Origin: a virus
Reading direction: 5' to 3' (one strand)
DNA: 27,296 bases
IMG/VR virus record: IMGVR_UViG_3300043409_001380
Coordinates: 1 to 27,296 of that record
Shown: in pieces, positions 15,092-23,526 of the stretch
Layout of the letters: each line of letters starts with the position of its first letter
Position numbering within the stretch: position 1 is the stretch's first letter
Notes under the pieces: model-generated
Told to the model about the DNA's origin: nothing
The model's database searches: none
What the model saw: only the letters and a program-made list of their open reading frames with translations
Program-made: the position numbers and the translations under genes

Positions 15092-15598
15092 TTATATAAA
15101 ATCAGAAGTTAAACAGTTTAGGAATTGTGATGTATTAAATGGTAATAGTTCGTTTGTATTATTGTATCCTCCGCATGTTACATTAGTATCAACGCAAGCT
15201 ATAGCAAATCCAATATTCCCAAGAGAATCTTTCACCACTATATTATAGCATCCTACGCAAATATCGGTAAATGTATTGGAGCTTGAAAATATTATACCGT
15301 CTATTGAATAGGTGTATGGCCCAGTTCCTGTTAATGCTGAAATTATTAATCCTCCATTACAAGCTCCGTCGGTCGATTCATTGGTAATATCAACAGAGAT
15401 AATTAGGGTTTCAGCCTGATCCCAATCACTAATATCACCCTCAAATGATCCATTCACTATTAGATTAGAGCTTAGTAGCTGCCACTGCGTAGCGTCATTC
15501 CTGTTCACTAATGAGCAATATTCTTTTTCGCCACAGCCGCAATATTCTTGCGCCGTCTTGAATGAAACTGGTTGATATTTTAATATACTAATTGGCAT
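15092..15598 (-). CDS. Tail-tip protein with SprB-like repeat, 168 aa
   Basis: Residues 67-130 match the SprB repeat pattern: a TNxS...DGAC-NGG start, SALTGTGPYTYSIDG in the middle and DICVGCYNIVVKDSLGNIG at the end. SprB repeats are known from Flavobacterium gliding adhesins and other Bacteroidetes surface proteins. The N-terminal part is Cys-rich (CGCGEKEYC). NLIVNGSFEGDISDW looks like the first strand of a galactose-binding domain whose remainder seems to be in the protein encoded at 13785-14681. The gene overlaps the large tail gene by 11 bases. A role in adsorption is inferred. Confidence 0.6.
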   Translation of the reverse strand: MPISILKYQPVSFKTAQEYCGCGEKEYCSLVNRNDATQWQLLSSNLIVNGSFEGDISDWDQAETLIISVDITNESTDGACNGGLIISALTGTGPYTYSIDGIIFSSSNTFTDICVGCYNIVVKDSLGNIGFAIACVDTNVTCGGYNNTNELLPFNTSQFLNCLTSDFI

Positions 15599-17867
15599 AA
15601 GCTCTCAATAATTTAAATGTACCTATTCCGTATACTGGCTTATATCTAATTTCTATGATGTATCCCTTTATAAATCCAGTATCACTTTCAGAAACTTCTA
15701 TACATCCGAATGGACTGTTTTTTATAGCCAAGTACTCCGAGAATTTCAAAGGGTATTCAAAATCTATATATTCCGGCACCCATATTGGATCACCGTTTAC
15801 GTTTGGACTATCCCATATAATATCTTGTCCCTCGTCAAATGTCTGGTTGTTATAATTGCCGTCGCATGTATTGCTGGAGTCCATATCGGAGGTCATTGTA
15901 TAATTGCCCTCGCCATAGACAAGCTTAATAGCACGGCCCGCAAACTTATATATGCTGCCCGATACAGTTCTCAGGTGTCTAAGCATATTCCTTGCCGGAG
16001 ATATTCTTAGATTATACGATGTTTCAGGGCTAATAACATTTGTTACCGAATCGAAATTTTCATTCTTCTCTACAATGTCCATCTGGCTTGGATTACCAGA
16101 CCCATCTACACCTCTTGCGGTGCAGATAATAAAGTTGTCCTTGTCAAAGTTAGAGTCAACAGTTGAGACGCCTTTTCTTCTTGTTAATTCTATTGAATAC
16201 ATAGATGCGATAGATGGAGATAGCTTGCTCCTCCTTGACTCTATTGCCTTTATTCCTGTGTTATACTGCCGCTGGGTATTAAATTCGTCTAGGCCGTTTA
16301 TATTTTCAGTCTCCCATTTTTCGTATCCTATCGTAACGTCAGAGGTGTAATATTCTTTTGCGGAGCTTATCTTTATCGTCGCTCTGGGACATTGCATTAT
16401 TACATCTTGACTATAGTAAGAATCCTTGCGATCTATCTTAACAAGATATTGGCTATCTTCTTTTACTACCGACAACCCACAATCAGAGATGCTGTCTATT
16501 GTCTTATAGTAATCTCGCATCGACATGAATAGCGGCGATCTGTCTACCCCGAATCCTCTTATATGCTTCCCGTTCACCATACCAGCGAATGATAGGCATC
16601 CATTAGATGGATAAGTATGAATAGCTGTATTTCTTCTGCCTAATAATTCGCTTCTGAACGAATCGTTTTGGCCTGATATTCTTTGAGCAATAGCAGAGCC
16701 AACTTCGTGAATCTTAAAGAATACAGAAGACGAAGGGTCGGTCACGTTTACATTTTTAATGGAAAACTTAAACACCGACGCGGTGAATGAGTTTACAGTA
16801 AATGTACTCGGAGCTACATTGTTGCCCTTTACGTCACTAACCAGCATTGTAAAGAATACCTTGTCACCACTGGCAATCGTGTGTGAGGCAGCATAGTTTA
16901 TTGAAATCGGAATATTTAACCCTGTTACTGTTAATCCTGTTATATTTTGCAATATTATCGCCTCTGGAACGTAAGCAAATTGAACTCCGTACGGTTGTAG
17001 GTATACTTTTATTTGTGTTGCTCCAGGAGTCACAGACCCCAAGGTGTTGTTAATAGCAAGGTTAGCAGTTATGTTAATATTGAAATCAAGCGTTATTGGA
17101 GCTCCAGTCGTATTTTCAAATATTGGCGGAGTAGCATCATATCCGCGCGGGCTGCCACTTTGAAAGAATGTAAAAGCAAGTGGTGGAAGTGAGTCGTTAG
17201 CACCTCCAATATCGTCAGATATTACCACCATTGGAATGTTTACGTTGACTGAGTCATTTGGATTTATAATAGCACAGGCATCTGTAGTATCATATTCAGC
17301 CCATTCGGTTTTCAATACGAGAGCTTTTGAGTGAAGCGTTATGTCGCTTGGGAATCCCGCTATTGGCGACAATTCGTTTCCGTCCAAGTCTTCATTCCTT
17401 GTTATCTCAACCGTAGTTTCTAACCTGTTTATTATTTTCTGAATAAAATCAGATTGAATAATATCTGTAACGGTGGAGTTTCTTGTTTGGCTATAATTCT
17501 CAAGATTTAGCACACCTTCGTATAGCGTCTCAAATAATGGCAAGCTAGAATCATTCAATGTTGATCCATAGTCGTCCGAATAGTCTACCGAATAATCAGG
17601 AGCATTTTGGCTTTCGGAGGCTGTAGTGCAGGAAATCTGTATAGTTAAGAAAACCTGCGCGTCTACCCCATACTCTCTGATAGCCTTGTCTATATACTCT
17701 TTGCCAGAGCTGCACGTGAACGCAAGCTGTGCCATTGCCTCATTGAATATCCCATGATACTCAAGACTTCTTTTGAAAAGAAACTCAACATCCTTCCATC
17801 CGTCTGGCTCTCTTTTTAAAACCAGCACCCCATAAGGCTCGCTATTTAATATGAATCTAAATCTCAT
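15588..17867 (-). CDS. Large distal-tail / baseplate hub protein, 759 aa
   Basis: It overlaps the tape-measure stop by four bases (ATGA), the usual place of distal-tail or hub proteins. The N-terminal 90 residues (MRFRFILNSEPYGVLVLKRE, GWKDVEFLFKRSLEYHGIF) form a family signature that I have seen in Bacteroidetes phages as an N-terminal tail-tip domain. The middle is composed of beta-strand repeats with Thr/Asn/Ala. The last 150 residues include MLRHLRTVSGSIYKFAGRAI and FIKGYIIEIRYKPVYGIG. No peptidase or lysozyme motif is visible. The role, joining the tail tube to the host-facing fibres, is inferred from position and size. Confidence 0.65.
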   Translation of the reverse strand: MRFRFILNSEPYGVLVLKREPDGWKDVEFLFKRSLEYHGIFNEAMAQLAFTCSSGKEYIDKAIREYGVDAQVFLTIQISCTTASESQNAPDYSVDYSDDYGSTLNDSSLPLFETLYEGVLNLENYSQTRNSTVTDIIQSDFIQKIINRLETTVEITRNEDLDGNELSPIAGFPSDITLHSKALVLKTEWAEYDTTDACAIINPNDSVNVNIPMVVISDDIGGANDSLPPLAFTFFQSGSPRGYDATPPIFENTTGAPITLDFNINITANLAINNTLGSVTPGATQIKVYLQPYGVQFAYVPEAIILQNITGLTVTGLNIPISINYAASHTIASGDKVFFTMLVSDVKGNNVAPSTFTVNSFTASVFKFSIKNVNVTDPSSSVFFKIHEVGSAIAQRISGQNDSFRSELLGRRNTAIHTYPSNGCLSFAGMVNGKHIRGFGVDRSPLFMSMRDYYKTIDSISDCGLSVVKEDSQYLVKIDRKDSYYSQDVIMQCPRATIKISSAKEYYTSDVTIGYEKWETENINGLDEFNTQRQYNTGIKAIESRRSKLSPSIASMYSIELTRRKGVSTVDSNFDKDNFIICTARGVDGSGNPSQMDIVEKNENFDSVTNVISPETSYNLRISPARNMLRHLRTVSGSIYKFAGRAIKLVYGEGNYTMTSDMDSSNTCDGNYNNQTFDEGQDIIWDSPNVNGDPIWVPEYIDFEYPLKFSEYLAIKNSPFGCIEVSESDTGFIKGYIIEIRYKPVYGIGTFKLLRAYAN

Positions 17868-20284
17868 GAGAATAGCTTTGAATTAAAGTAGCGCTCTCTA
17901 GCAACAGCACCAGCAAGATCAGATATATTCTTGATCGACACTGAATTGTTTTTCCTCAAATAAGATTCTATCTTAGAGGTATCGAAATTATTCACCTCTC
18001 TATTTCTGGATTCTCTCTTGGCTCTCTCTCTATTTTTAGCCCTTACCTCGTTCTCGTGTCTGTGTATGGCTGGAACTACGAAAGCAGAATTAATATACTT
18101 GTCTGCTGTGCCATTATTAATATTCTCGATCAGTTTATCATGCCTACTAGATTGTCGTCTATTTACAACCCATTCACCATCCTCAGCCTCGATCATCGTT
18201 CCTCCTTTGGAGTGTCTATTACCTTTAACCTTGCCGCCTTTTTCAAATTTCGGAGCCGGCTGAGCAGATATTACTGCCGCCTGAGCCAGCCCAGCGGCAG
18301 CAGCAAGTGCCGCGCCCAATACTCCTCCTATCGGGCCAAGTTGGGCGAATGCTTTTACTATTGAGGTCGCTGTGTCAATAGCGACCTGTATGAGTGCAGC
18401 TTTCTTGTTTGCCTCGAATTGCTTTCTCTTGATCTCTGCCTCTTTTTCGCTTTGCTTTTTTTCAAGAGCTATTTTTCTTTGGTTGAATTGATCTTGCGAA
18501 ATAACCCCGTTATCAAGTTGCGTTTGTAAATCTTCTTGCTTTCTTTCAGTCTCTAATCTACTATTGTTAAGCTCCTGATCAAGGTCTGTCTGTCTGTTCT
18601 GCGCTGCAATATCAGCGAATCCAGTAGCTAACTCATTGGCTATTGCAAAGCCTGTTTCTTTTATCGCACCAATTTTCTTCTGTTGTTCTTTTTCTTGCTC
18701 TTCTTCTTTCTTCCTTCTTTCGTCCGAAAGGCGCTCCTCCTCTTTGAGTCGCTCTTCTAGGCTGGCTAAAAAATCATCGTTGGCCTTCTTCTTGATAGCC
18801 GCAGCTTCTTTACTCTGCTTATCGAGATTAGCTAATTGTAAATCAAGAATTGCCTTGTCTATATCAACTACGTCTCGGCTCTCTTTTACGAGCAATTCCT
18901 TTTGATCAATCAGCCCTTTAAGCTTTATATTGTAAAGCTCTTGCTCTAGTTCTTCGGCAGAGGTAACGCCAGCTAGAAAATTCGCCTTGGCTACATTTTC
19001 TTGTAATACTTCTTGTTGAGAAATTCTCTTTACCTGATTCTGGAATATCTCTTCTAACTTAGCGTCTCTCCTATTGTTTACTTTTTCAAGAAGGTTATCG
19101 GATGCTTGTTGTATTGCGGTTATCTTGTTTATCTGATCTACCTCCTCTTGCGCTGAGTCATCATTGATAGACCTCAGCTCTTTAAGTATCGCCTTTTTCC
19201 TACTAGCAGATGTCTCTAAGGCAACTAATTCATCTGTTAGGTTTTTCTTTTCTTGATTTATCGACTCTCTTTCTCTTTGGTTTCGCTCTTGAATAAGCTT
19301 TAATTTCTCTTTTTCGTTAGCCAGTGTAATAGCAAGGTTTTGTTTTTCAAGCTTAGTAGCCTGATCCAAGAATTCAAGCGACTTTTCGTCTTCTATATTT
19401 TTGTTCCTAGAGGCGATTACAAGCTTTGTTATTGCAGCATCATTTTGAGCCAAAAGTTTTGATTCCTCACGAATCTTATCTTGTAGAGTGTCCATTCTTT
19501 GCTCCCACTCGAAAGCTGCGGCTGCGGCTTCTGTCGCTCTATCTATAAACCCCTCTGTTTTTTTTGTAATATCTGTTATGCCGGTGGCCATCTGAGTAGT
19601 GGCATCAATAAATCTTTTGCCAGCAGCCTCAAAGTTCCCCCCAATAGCAAGCTGTAAAGCCTCAAATGCGACAATTGGAGCTTTAAGTCTATTGAGTAAA
19701 TTGTTTACTATAAAATCACCAAGGTCGGATAGACCTTTCTTGAAGTTGTCTATACTTGTGAATGAATCGAAAACCGCCTCACCAAGCCCGATAACAATCC
19801 CTGTCACCAAGTCTGTAGCCGCTCCGAGTGCGCCCATTATTCCGGCCAGCCTTGTAGCTCCTTCGTCTGTTCTTTTGAAATAGGAAATAAGGCCTATTAT
19901 AGCGATTACCAAAGCTCCTATTCCTGTGCCAATTATGGCAATCTTTAAAGCTTTGAATCCACCTGTAGAAGTTTGCGCTGCACCTCCTAAGCCAGTAATA
20001 GCAGAGCCTAATTGTGTGACCTGTTGAATTTGTCCTGCAAATGGTAGTTGACCTGCTATGTCCTTGAGCTTATCGGAAAGCGCTGAAACCTTCTTTGTCT
20101 GCCCCTCTGTGGCATCGCTAAGCTTCTTTACTTGCTTAGTTTGATCGGAATAAGCTTTTGATCCTTCTCTTGTTGATTTCTTGGCAATAGCATCAGCCTC
20201 GAGGAGTGTTTTCTCGTATCTTTCTAAGTTTTCTTGACTCTTTTCTATATCAAGCCTATAGGCTACTACTATTTCATCCGACAT
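17864..20284 (-). CDS. Tail tape-measure protein
   Basis: This is the longest gene of the window, 806 residues. The N-terminal 90 residues are coiled coil (LERYEKTLLEADAIAKK). A hydrophobic segment near 115-135 (IAIIGTGIGALVIAIIGLIS) is followed by a long Glu/Lys/Gln coiled coil from about 255 to 640. A second Gly/Ala hydrophobic stretch (GPIGGVLGAALAAAAGLAQA) lies near 675-695, then a basic tail. This is the usual tape-measure composition. It starts 11 bases inside the end of the frameshifted chaperone frame and overlaps the distal-tail gene by four bases. If 1.5 angstrom per residue holds, the tail would be near 120 nm. Tail-tip release functions are not visible. Confidence 0.9.
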   Translation of the reverse strand: MSDEIVVAYRLDIEKSQENLERYEKTLLEADAIAKKSTREGSKAYSDQTKQVKKLSDATEGQTKKVSALSDKLKDIAGQLPFAGQIQQVTQLGSAITGLGGAAQTSTGGFKALKIAIIGTGIGALVIAIIGLISYFKRTDEGATRLAGIMGALGAATDLVTGIVIGLGEAVFDSFTSIDNFKKGLSDLGDFIVNNLLNRLKAPIVAFEALQLAIGGNFEAAGKRFIDATTQMATGITDITKKTEGFIDRATEAAAAAFEWEQRMDTLQDKIREESKLLAQNDAAITKLVIASRNKNIEDEKSLEFLDQATKLEKQNLAITLANEKEKLKLIQERNQRERESINQEKKNLTDELVALETSASRKKAILKELRSINDDSAQEEVDQINKITAIQQASDNLLEKVNNRRDAKLEEIFQNQVKRISQQEVLQENVAKANFLAGVTSAEELEQELYNIKLKGLIDQKELLVKESRDVVDIDKAILDLQLANLDKQSKEAAAIKKKANDDFLASLEERLKEEERLSDERRKKEEEQEKEQQKKIGAIKETGFAIANELATGFADIAAQNRQTDLDQELNNSRLETERKQEDLQTQLDNGVISQDQFNQRKIALEKKQSEKEAEIKRKQFEANKKAALIQVAIDTATSIVKAFAQLGPIGGVLGAALAAAAGLAQAAVISAQPAPKFEKGGKVKGNRHSKGGTMIEAEDGEWVVNRRQSSRHDKLIENINNGTADKYINSAFVVPAIHRHENEVRAKNRERAKRESRNREVNNFDTSKIESYLRKNNSVSIKNISDLAGAVARERYFNSKLFS

Positions 20285-20516
20285 TCTTACTTTCCTCTAT
20301 TCTCTTTTTTAAAATAAATTCCATTAATCCATAGTAATTTCTGGTGCTCATTCTATTTATGACCTCCGCCTGTGAAGGTATGCCATTAGCAAGCATTAAT
20401 AATTCTTTATTATTAGCCTCTATGGTCATTGCAATTTCTGATCGGTGATATAATGTTGCATTTGCGCTTGAATTGCCTTCATTTTGATCTGCGATTTCAG
20501 AAAATATTCGCTCCAT
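20274..20516 (-). CDS. Second tail-chaperone frame (GT-like part reached by -1 frameshift)
   Basis: The frame has its own ATG at 20516 preceded by GGAG, but it is open upstream to a TGA located next to a run of eight T residues. A -1 shift at that run would fuse residues 1-160 of the upstream chaperone to 98 residues of this frame (20570-20274), giving 258 residues in total. Its C-terminal part (NNKELLMLANGIPSQAEVIN) is helical and precedes the tape-measure start with an 11-base overlap, exactly as for lambda G/GT-type pairs. Independent initiation at 20516 would give an 80-residue protein and cannot be excluded. Confidence 0.7.
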   Translation of the reverse strand: MERIFSEIADQNEGNSSANATLYHRSEIAMTIEANNKELLMLANGIPSQAEVINRMSTRNYYGLMEFILKKRIEESKNVG

Positions 20517-21049
20517 TCTGTCTCCGATATTCCTAAGAAGGGTATGAACTCGATCAACCCGGCTGTGTAAAAAAAATCACGCAGCCCCCCTGTGCTGTCT
20601 TTTTTAAACTGCTCAATCTTTTCTAGGTGGATTTCCATATCAACTACACAAGGGTCTTCGTCTTCTCGCACGTACATGAATGCGACAGTATCGAATAATA
20701 AGTCAACATCAGTCCAAGCATCTACCCTTCTCTCTATTTCCACGATTAGATGGCCTACCATTGCTACATCAGGATTCTTTCCCTTGTTAAGGGCTTTCTT
20801 CATCGCTTCGCAAAAGAGCTTAATGTTATCGTCTGACATCCCAGCCTTTAGCCTCATTATTCTAACTTGAAGCTCCTTGCTACGTTGTATAGGAAGTGAT
20901 AAGTCGCTATCAGTGGTGTAGTAAGCTTTCCCGTTGCTATCGATAAAGCAATGCCTCATCTGTTCAAAGCCTGTTCTCTTAGACTGCTCTAGGAAGTAGT
21001 GCTTTATAAATATTGGCTTGAGTATTTGGTAGATTAGCTTGCTTATCAT
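20426..21049 (-). CDS. Tail assembly chaperone, zero-frame product (G-like), 207 aa
   Basis: It sits directly upstream of the tape-measure gene, the expected place of the chaperone that coats the tape measure during tail assembly. The protein is helical throughout, with segments RSKELQVRIMRLKAGM and FCEAMKKALNKGKNPDVAMV. A hydrophobic/acidic middle contains VDMEIHLEKIEQFK. Translation reads through a T TTT TTT run at codons 158-160 (GAT TTT TTT) and continues for 47 residues after it. The frame start overlaps the upstream gene by four bases. The two overlapping frames are the strongest evidence for function, since the sequence itself has no signature residue. Confidence 0.75.
   Translation of the reverse strand: MISKLIYQILKPIFIKHYFLEQSKRTGFEQMRHCFIDSNGKAYYTTDSDLSLPIQRSKELQVRIMRLKAGMSDDNIKLFCEAMKKALNKGKNPDVAMVGHLIVEIERRVDAWTDVDLLFDTVAFMYVREDEDPCVVDMEIHLEKIEQFKKDSTGGLRDFFYTAGLIEFIPFLGISETEWSEYFLKSQIKMKAIQAQMQHYITDQKLQ
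20540..20576 (-). promoter_or_regulatory. Programmed -1 ribosomal frameshift site
   Basis: On the transcript strand the zero frame reads GAT TTT TTT TAC, which contains the canonical heptamer T TTT TTT (20576-20570). The -1 frame is closed by TGA immediately before this run and open from it to 20274. Nine bases downstream lies a hairpin with a seven-base-pair stem broken by one bulged base (GGGTTGA, loop TCGAGT, TCA-T-ACCC; 20560-20540), suitable as a stimulator. Position upstream of the tape measure fits tail-chaperone frameshifting in siphophages. Confidence 0.75.
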
Positions 21050-21366
21050 TTTAGTATCACCATTCCGTTATGCCTCATACAACCAGCGTCTTTAGCTGCA
21101 AAATAATCCTCATAAAACTTGTCAGTCCAGGTCTTCCAGTCATGCCGAAGGTTTATCTTAGCTTCTGGTAGCGCATAGTATTTTATAGCAATATTTTCTT
21201 TCGTTATTCTACTATGATCGTCATTGGTTTCGTTAAGAGTTATTCTTAAACTGAACTGTGAATTACATACCGTTGCCTTTAGTTCCAGTAGGTAGTTTAA
21301 TTCCCTATCTAAAGCGCAGTAGCACTTTCGCCAAAACTGCCAATTAACATCTTCTTGTCTTATCAT
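21046..21366 (-). CDS. Unknown virion-module protein, 106 aa
   Basis: I chose the ATG at 21366, which overlaps the stop of the upstream membrane protein as ATGA and has GGA a few bases upstream. An in-frame ATG seven codons earlier would only add residues that overlap the neighbour. The protein begins MIRQEDVNWQFWRKCYCALD and has a C-terminal part with YEDYFAAKDAGCMRHNGMVI. It looks mixed alpha/beta and soluble. No family is recognised. It overlaps the tail chaperone by four bases, so a tail-assembly role is possible by context. Confidence 0.5.
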   Translation of the reverse strand: MIRQEDVNWQFWRKCYCALDRELNYLLELKATVCNSQFSLRITLNETNDDHSRITKENIAIKYYALPEAKINLRHDWKTWTDKFYEDYFAAKDAGCMRHNGMVILK

Positions 21367-21671
21367 TTTTCCGTAATTAACAACCAAATTTTATTCACGA
21401 ATGCCACACAGAATAAAGTGGGTATCCATAGTATAAAAGCTTTTCCACAAGGCGCATTAAGTATCCAGTAGACAATACTACCCCAAAATGAGGCGTAACA
21501 AATCGGACATCCGAAAACAGGCATATACACCCATGAGAAAAATGATTTCTCGTGAAATATCCTATCTCCCAATGATCTCAATGAACTCAATAACATGCCA
21601 TCGCTAGTAACCGTGTGCCAGCCCATGCAGAATAGCGATATATAAAATATGTCAAGTAATTGCTCTATCAT
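21363..21671 (-). CDS. Small membrane protein with CxxC motif, 102 aa
   Basis: Three hydrophobic segments are visible: residues 5-20 (LLDIFYISLFCMGWH), 45-70 and 75-97 (FILWIPTLFCVAFVNKIW). The second contains GCPICYASFWGSIVYW, a pattern seen in a small membrane family of Bacteroidetes phages that recalls DUF1360-type CxxCxGxW proteins. The gene is coupled by TAATG to the upstream gene and by ATGA to the downstream one. It could be a holin-like or membrane-assembly protein, although holins are normally not placed among tail genes. The two cysteines suggest a metal or disulfide. Confidence 0.5.
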   Translation of the reverse strand: MIEQLLDIFYISLFCMGWHTVTSDGMLLSSLRSLGDRIFHEKSFFSWVYMPVFGCPICYASFWGSIVYWILNAPCGKAFILWIPTLFCVAFVNKIWLLITEK

Positions 21672-22051
21672 TATTCTAGCTCTAGTGTATGTGAGTCATA
21701 TTCTACAGGAGAATCGCCGTAATATTTTTCAAATGAAACTTCTAGACAACTGGCACTTTCATTGCCAATACTTATATCCTCTCTTTGATCTGATCCGTTA
21801 GACTGAGCAGTTACCCATATCTCATAAAGGCTGTTTGGGTTATAAAAAGACGGGGCTGGGTATTGAAGATCAAGTACTACGCTGCCGTATCCGTATGAGC
21901 TTATAGCGCCAGAATCCTGCCTATAGATATATCCTGTCGCAAGGTTTTTTACGAAAATATAAATGGGATCGACTAGTGTGATAAAGCCTAACACTAGCTC
22001 ACTAGTGCAAGATGGCACTGGCTTCGCCCGCAAACAGTTGGAACATGACAT
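21671..22051 (-). CDS. Unknown beta-rich protein, 126 aa, N-terminal CxxC
   Basis: The protein begins MSCSNCLRAKPVPSC, with a CxxC pair and a third cysteine. It continues as a beta-rich domain (ELVLGFITLVDPIYIFVKNL, GYGSVVLDLQYPAPSFYNPN, LYEIWVTAQS). There is no signal peptide or membrane segment. It is the first gene after the terminase and is preceded by the direct-repeat promoter motif, so it may be the first gene of the tail operon. A small tail or head-tail protein is likely, but no family is known to me. Confidence 0.5.
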   Translation of the reverse strand: MSCSNCLRAKPVPSCTSELVLGFITLVDPIYIFVKNLATGYIYRQDSGAISSYGYGSVVLDLQYPAPSFYNPNSLYEIWVTAQSNGSDQREDISIGNESASCLEVSFEKYYGDSPVEYDSHTLELE

Positions 22052-22055
22052 GTGA

Positions 22056-22113
22056 GCAATTTACAACAATATAAAGATTGCCATTAATTAACCTCAGCAC
22101 TATCTCGGTACTA
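22056..22113 (-). promoter_or_regulatory. Direct-repeat motif plus TAAATT box (copy 2)
   Basis: Starting at the stop codon of the large terminase gene the minus strand reads TAGTACCGAGATAGTGCT, then 32 bases, then TAAATTGC. Sixteen of the first eighteen bases match copy 1 at 6571-6628, the TAAATT is at the same distance, and the 32 bases between are not conserved. The box ends four bases before the ATG of the next gene (22051), so a transcript would have almost no leader. This supports a shared phage promoter for the tail operon and the head operon. Confidence 0.45.
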
Positions 22114-23526
22114 CTTTGTCTTGCTGTCTATCTCTATCCACCGTTTTAAAAAAGTATTGATTAAATATCGCACAGTATCGAGATGGTCAGCCCTCTGAGC
22201 GGGGTCATTTCTATTTCTTTTTAGGATTGCCCCGTAAATATCAACTTGGACTGTTCTCATGTCCATGCAAGTGTTCGGACATCTCTTAGGGTTAATCTTA
22301 AAATCTGGATACTTGTGTAAAATGTAATTTACATCGGCCCGGCTATTCTCATGGGTAGGGTTCCCTATTACATGCAGTTGGCCTTCTCTCATGCCAAGTA
22401 ATCTTAATAACTGCACGTATAGTGTGGCATTATCTCGCTGTGATATGTCGCCCCTGTTGCCCATTGCGTCGCCTGTTAAATAAGCGGTTCTTAGATATTG
22501 TCCATACCGCTGCTTAATCAATTCCGACATCTTGTGTATCGAACCTCCTTGTATTGCGGCCTCGTCAAATATATGCAAGTGTTCGCCTTGTTCGTCTCTC
22601 CATATGTGGGAAAATGTAACCCCGAAAGGATTTAGATTAAAGTCTACAGATATCCTTATTGGCGTATCAGTCCTAAATACAGCATTAACAGACTCGTGCC
22701 TTTCTGGCCTATACTCTGATGCGAAAGGATTCTCTCCTCTATACGCGCCAAAGTCACCATTGGCCATTGCGTTAAGCTTCACCAAGTCTCCACCAGAAGA
22801 GAGCTTAAGCTTATTATAATAATCCTCCTGGTTAATAAAGTAATTGTCTGTATAGTTGCAGAAAACCTTTGTAACGCCCATCTTGTCGACCAGATCAATA
22901 AGCTCTCTTGATTCGTCGTTAAGTTCGCCTTTTTCTGGAAAAAACAACTTGATAATCCAATGGTCTGGCATCACAGGCTCTGTGTTGAACGCCCCATACA
23001 GCTGGAGATAGCCTTTCTCTGTTCTAAGGCGAGAAAGTATTACAGCAAAGTCTTTTAACGTAAATTGGTCCATCTCCTCTAAAAAGAAGTGCGTTGGGTC
23101 GTCTATAGACTTCAATGAGTCAGGCTTTGAGGCTCCGAATGGTAGAAATTGATTACCTGTTTTCCTGTGCCTGATAACCATTGATCCATTAGGCTGTTCA
23201 CTATAATCGAACTCAGATTGAAGATTGTTGTCTTTTATCAGGGAAACGAATTTTGAATGAACAGATCCCCTAACGTCTTCAAGTATCTTTCTCCCATAAT
23301 AACACTTGAAGTAATCTGGTTGGCGGCTCTTTTCTAATAGTTCGGTTTCCGCGAATACAGACTTGCCAGAGCCATAGCCTCCATAGAACAAAAGTATAGG
23401 GAGGTGGTTGCCCCACAGGTGAAAAAAAACGTCATTAACTGGCGTTATCCCAGATAGCCTTAACGCCTTCTTATCGACATCGCTTAGACCGCTTTTGAAC
23501 CATCCTGATGCCTTAACGGGCTGCAT
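22111..23526 (-). CDS. terL: Terminase large subunit
   Basis: The 471-residue DNA-packaging motor has the Walker A motif GGYGSGKS (residues 49-56), Walker B HFFLEEMD (146-153) with the catalytic Glu, and a motif III-like GAFNTEP (178-184). The C-terminal nuclease has acidic residues in RISVDFN (Asp295), LTGDAMG (Asp353) and RADHLDTVRYL (447-450). It overlaps the small subunit by 14 bases. The family is the common type of Bacteroidetes phages and is close to Sf6/P22-like large terminases. It cuts and packages concatemeric DNA. The next gene is separated by a 59-base gap that holds a candidate promoter. Confidence 0.95.
   Translation of the reverse strand: MQPVKASGWFKSGLSDVDKKALRLSGITPVNDVFFHLWGNHLPILLFYGGYGSGKSVFAETELLEKSRQPDYFKCYYGRKILEDVRGSVHSKFVSLIKDNNLQSEFDYSEQPNGSMVIRHRKTGNQFLPFGASKPDSLKSIDDPTHFFLEEMDQFTLKDFAVILSRLRTEKGYLQLYGAFNTEPVMPDHWIIKLFFPEKGELNDESRELIDLVDKMGVTKVFCNYTDNYFINQEDYYNKLKLSSGGDLVKLNAMANGDFGAYRGENPFASEYRPERHESVNAVFRTDTPIRISVDFNLNPFGVTFSHIWRDEQGEHLHIFDEAAIQGGSIHKMSELIKQRYGQYLRTAYLTGDAMGNRGDISQRDNATLYVQLLRLLGMREGQLHVIGNPTHENSRADVNYILHKYPDFKINPKRCPNTCMDMRTVQVDIYGAILKRNRNDPAQRADHLDTVRYLINTFLKRWIEIDSKTK

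Noticed and set aside
15952-16350. 132-codon plus-strand frame
   Set aside because: It is antisense to the large distal-tail gene, whose length and overlaps are coherent.
20581-20592. Run of six G residues as an alternative frameshift site
   Set aside because: It lies before the TGA that closes the -1 frame, so slipping there would end at once; its zero-frame codons are also not a canonical heptamer.
21363-21671. Holin
   Set aside because: The protein has membrane segments, but its CxxC family pattern and its place among tail genes do not support a holin.
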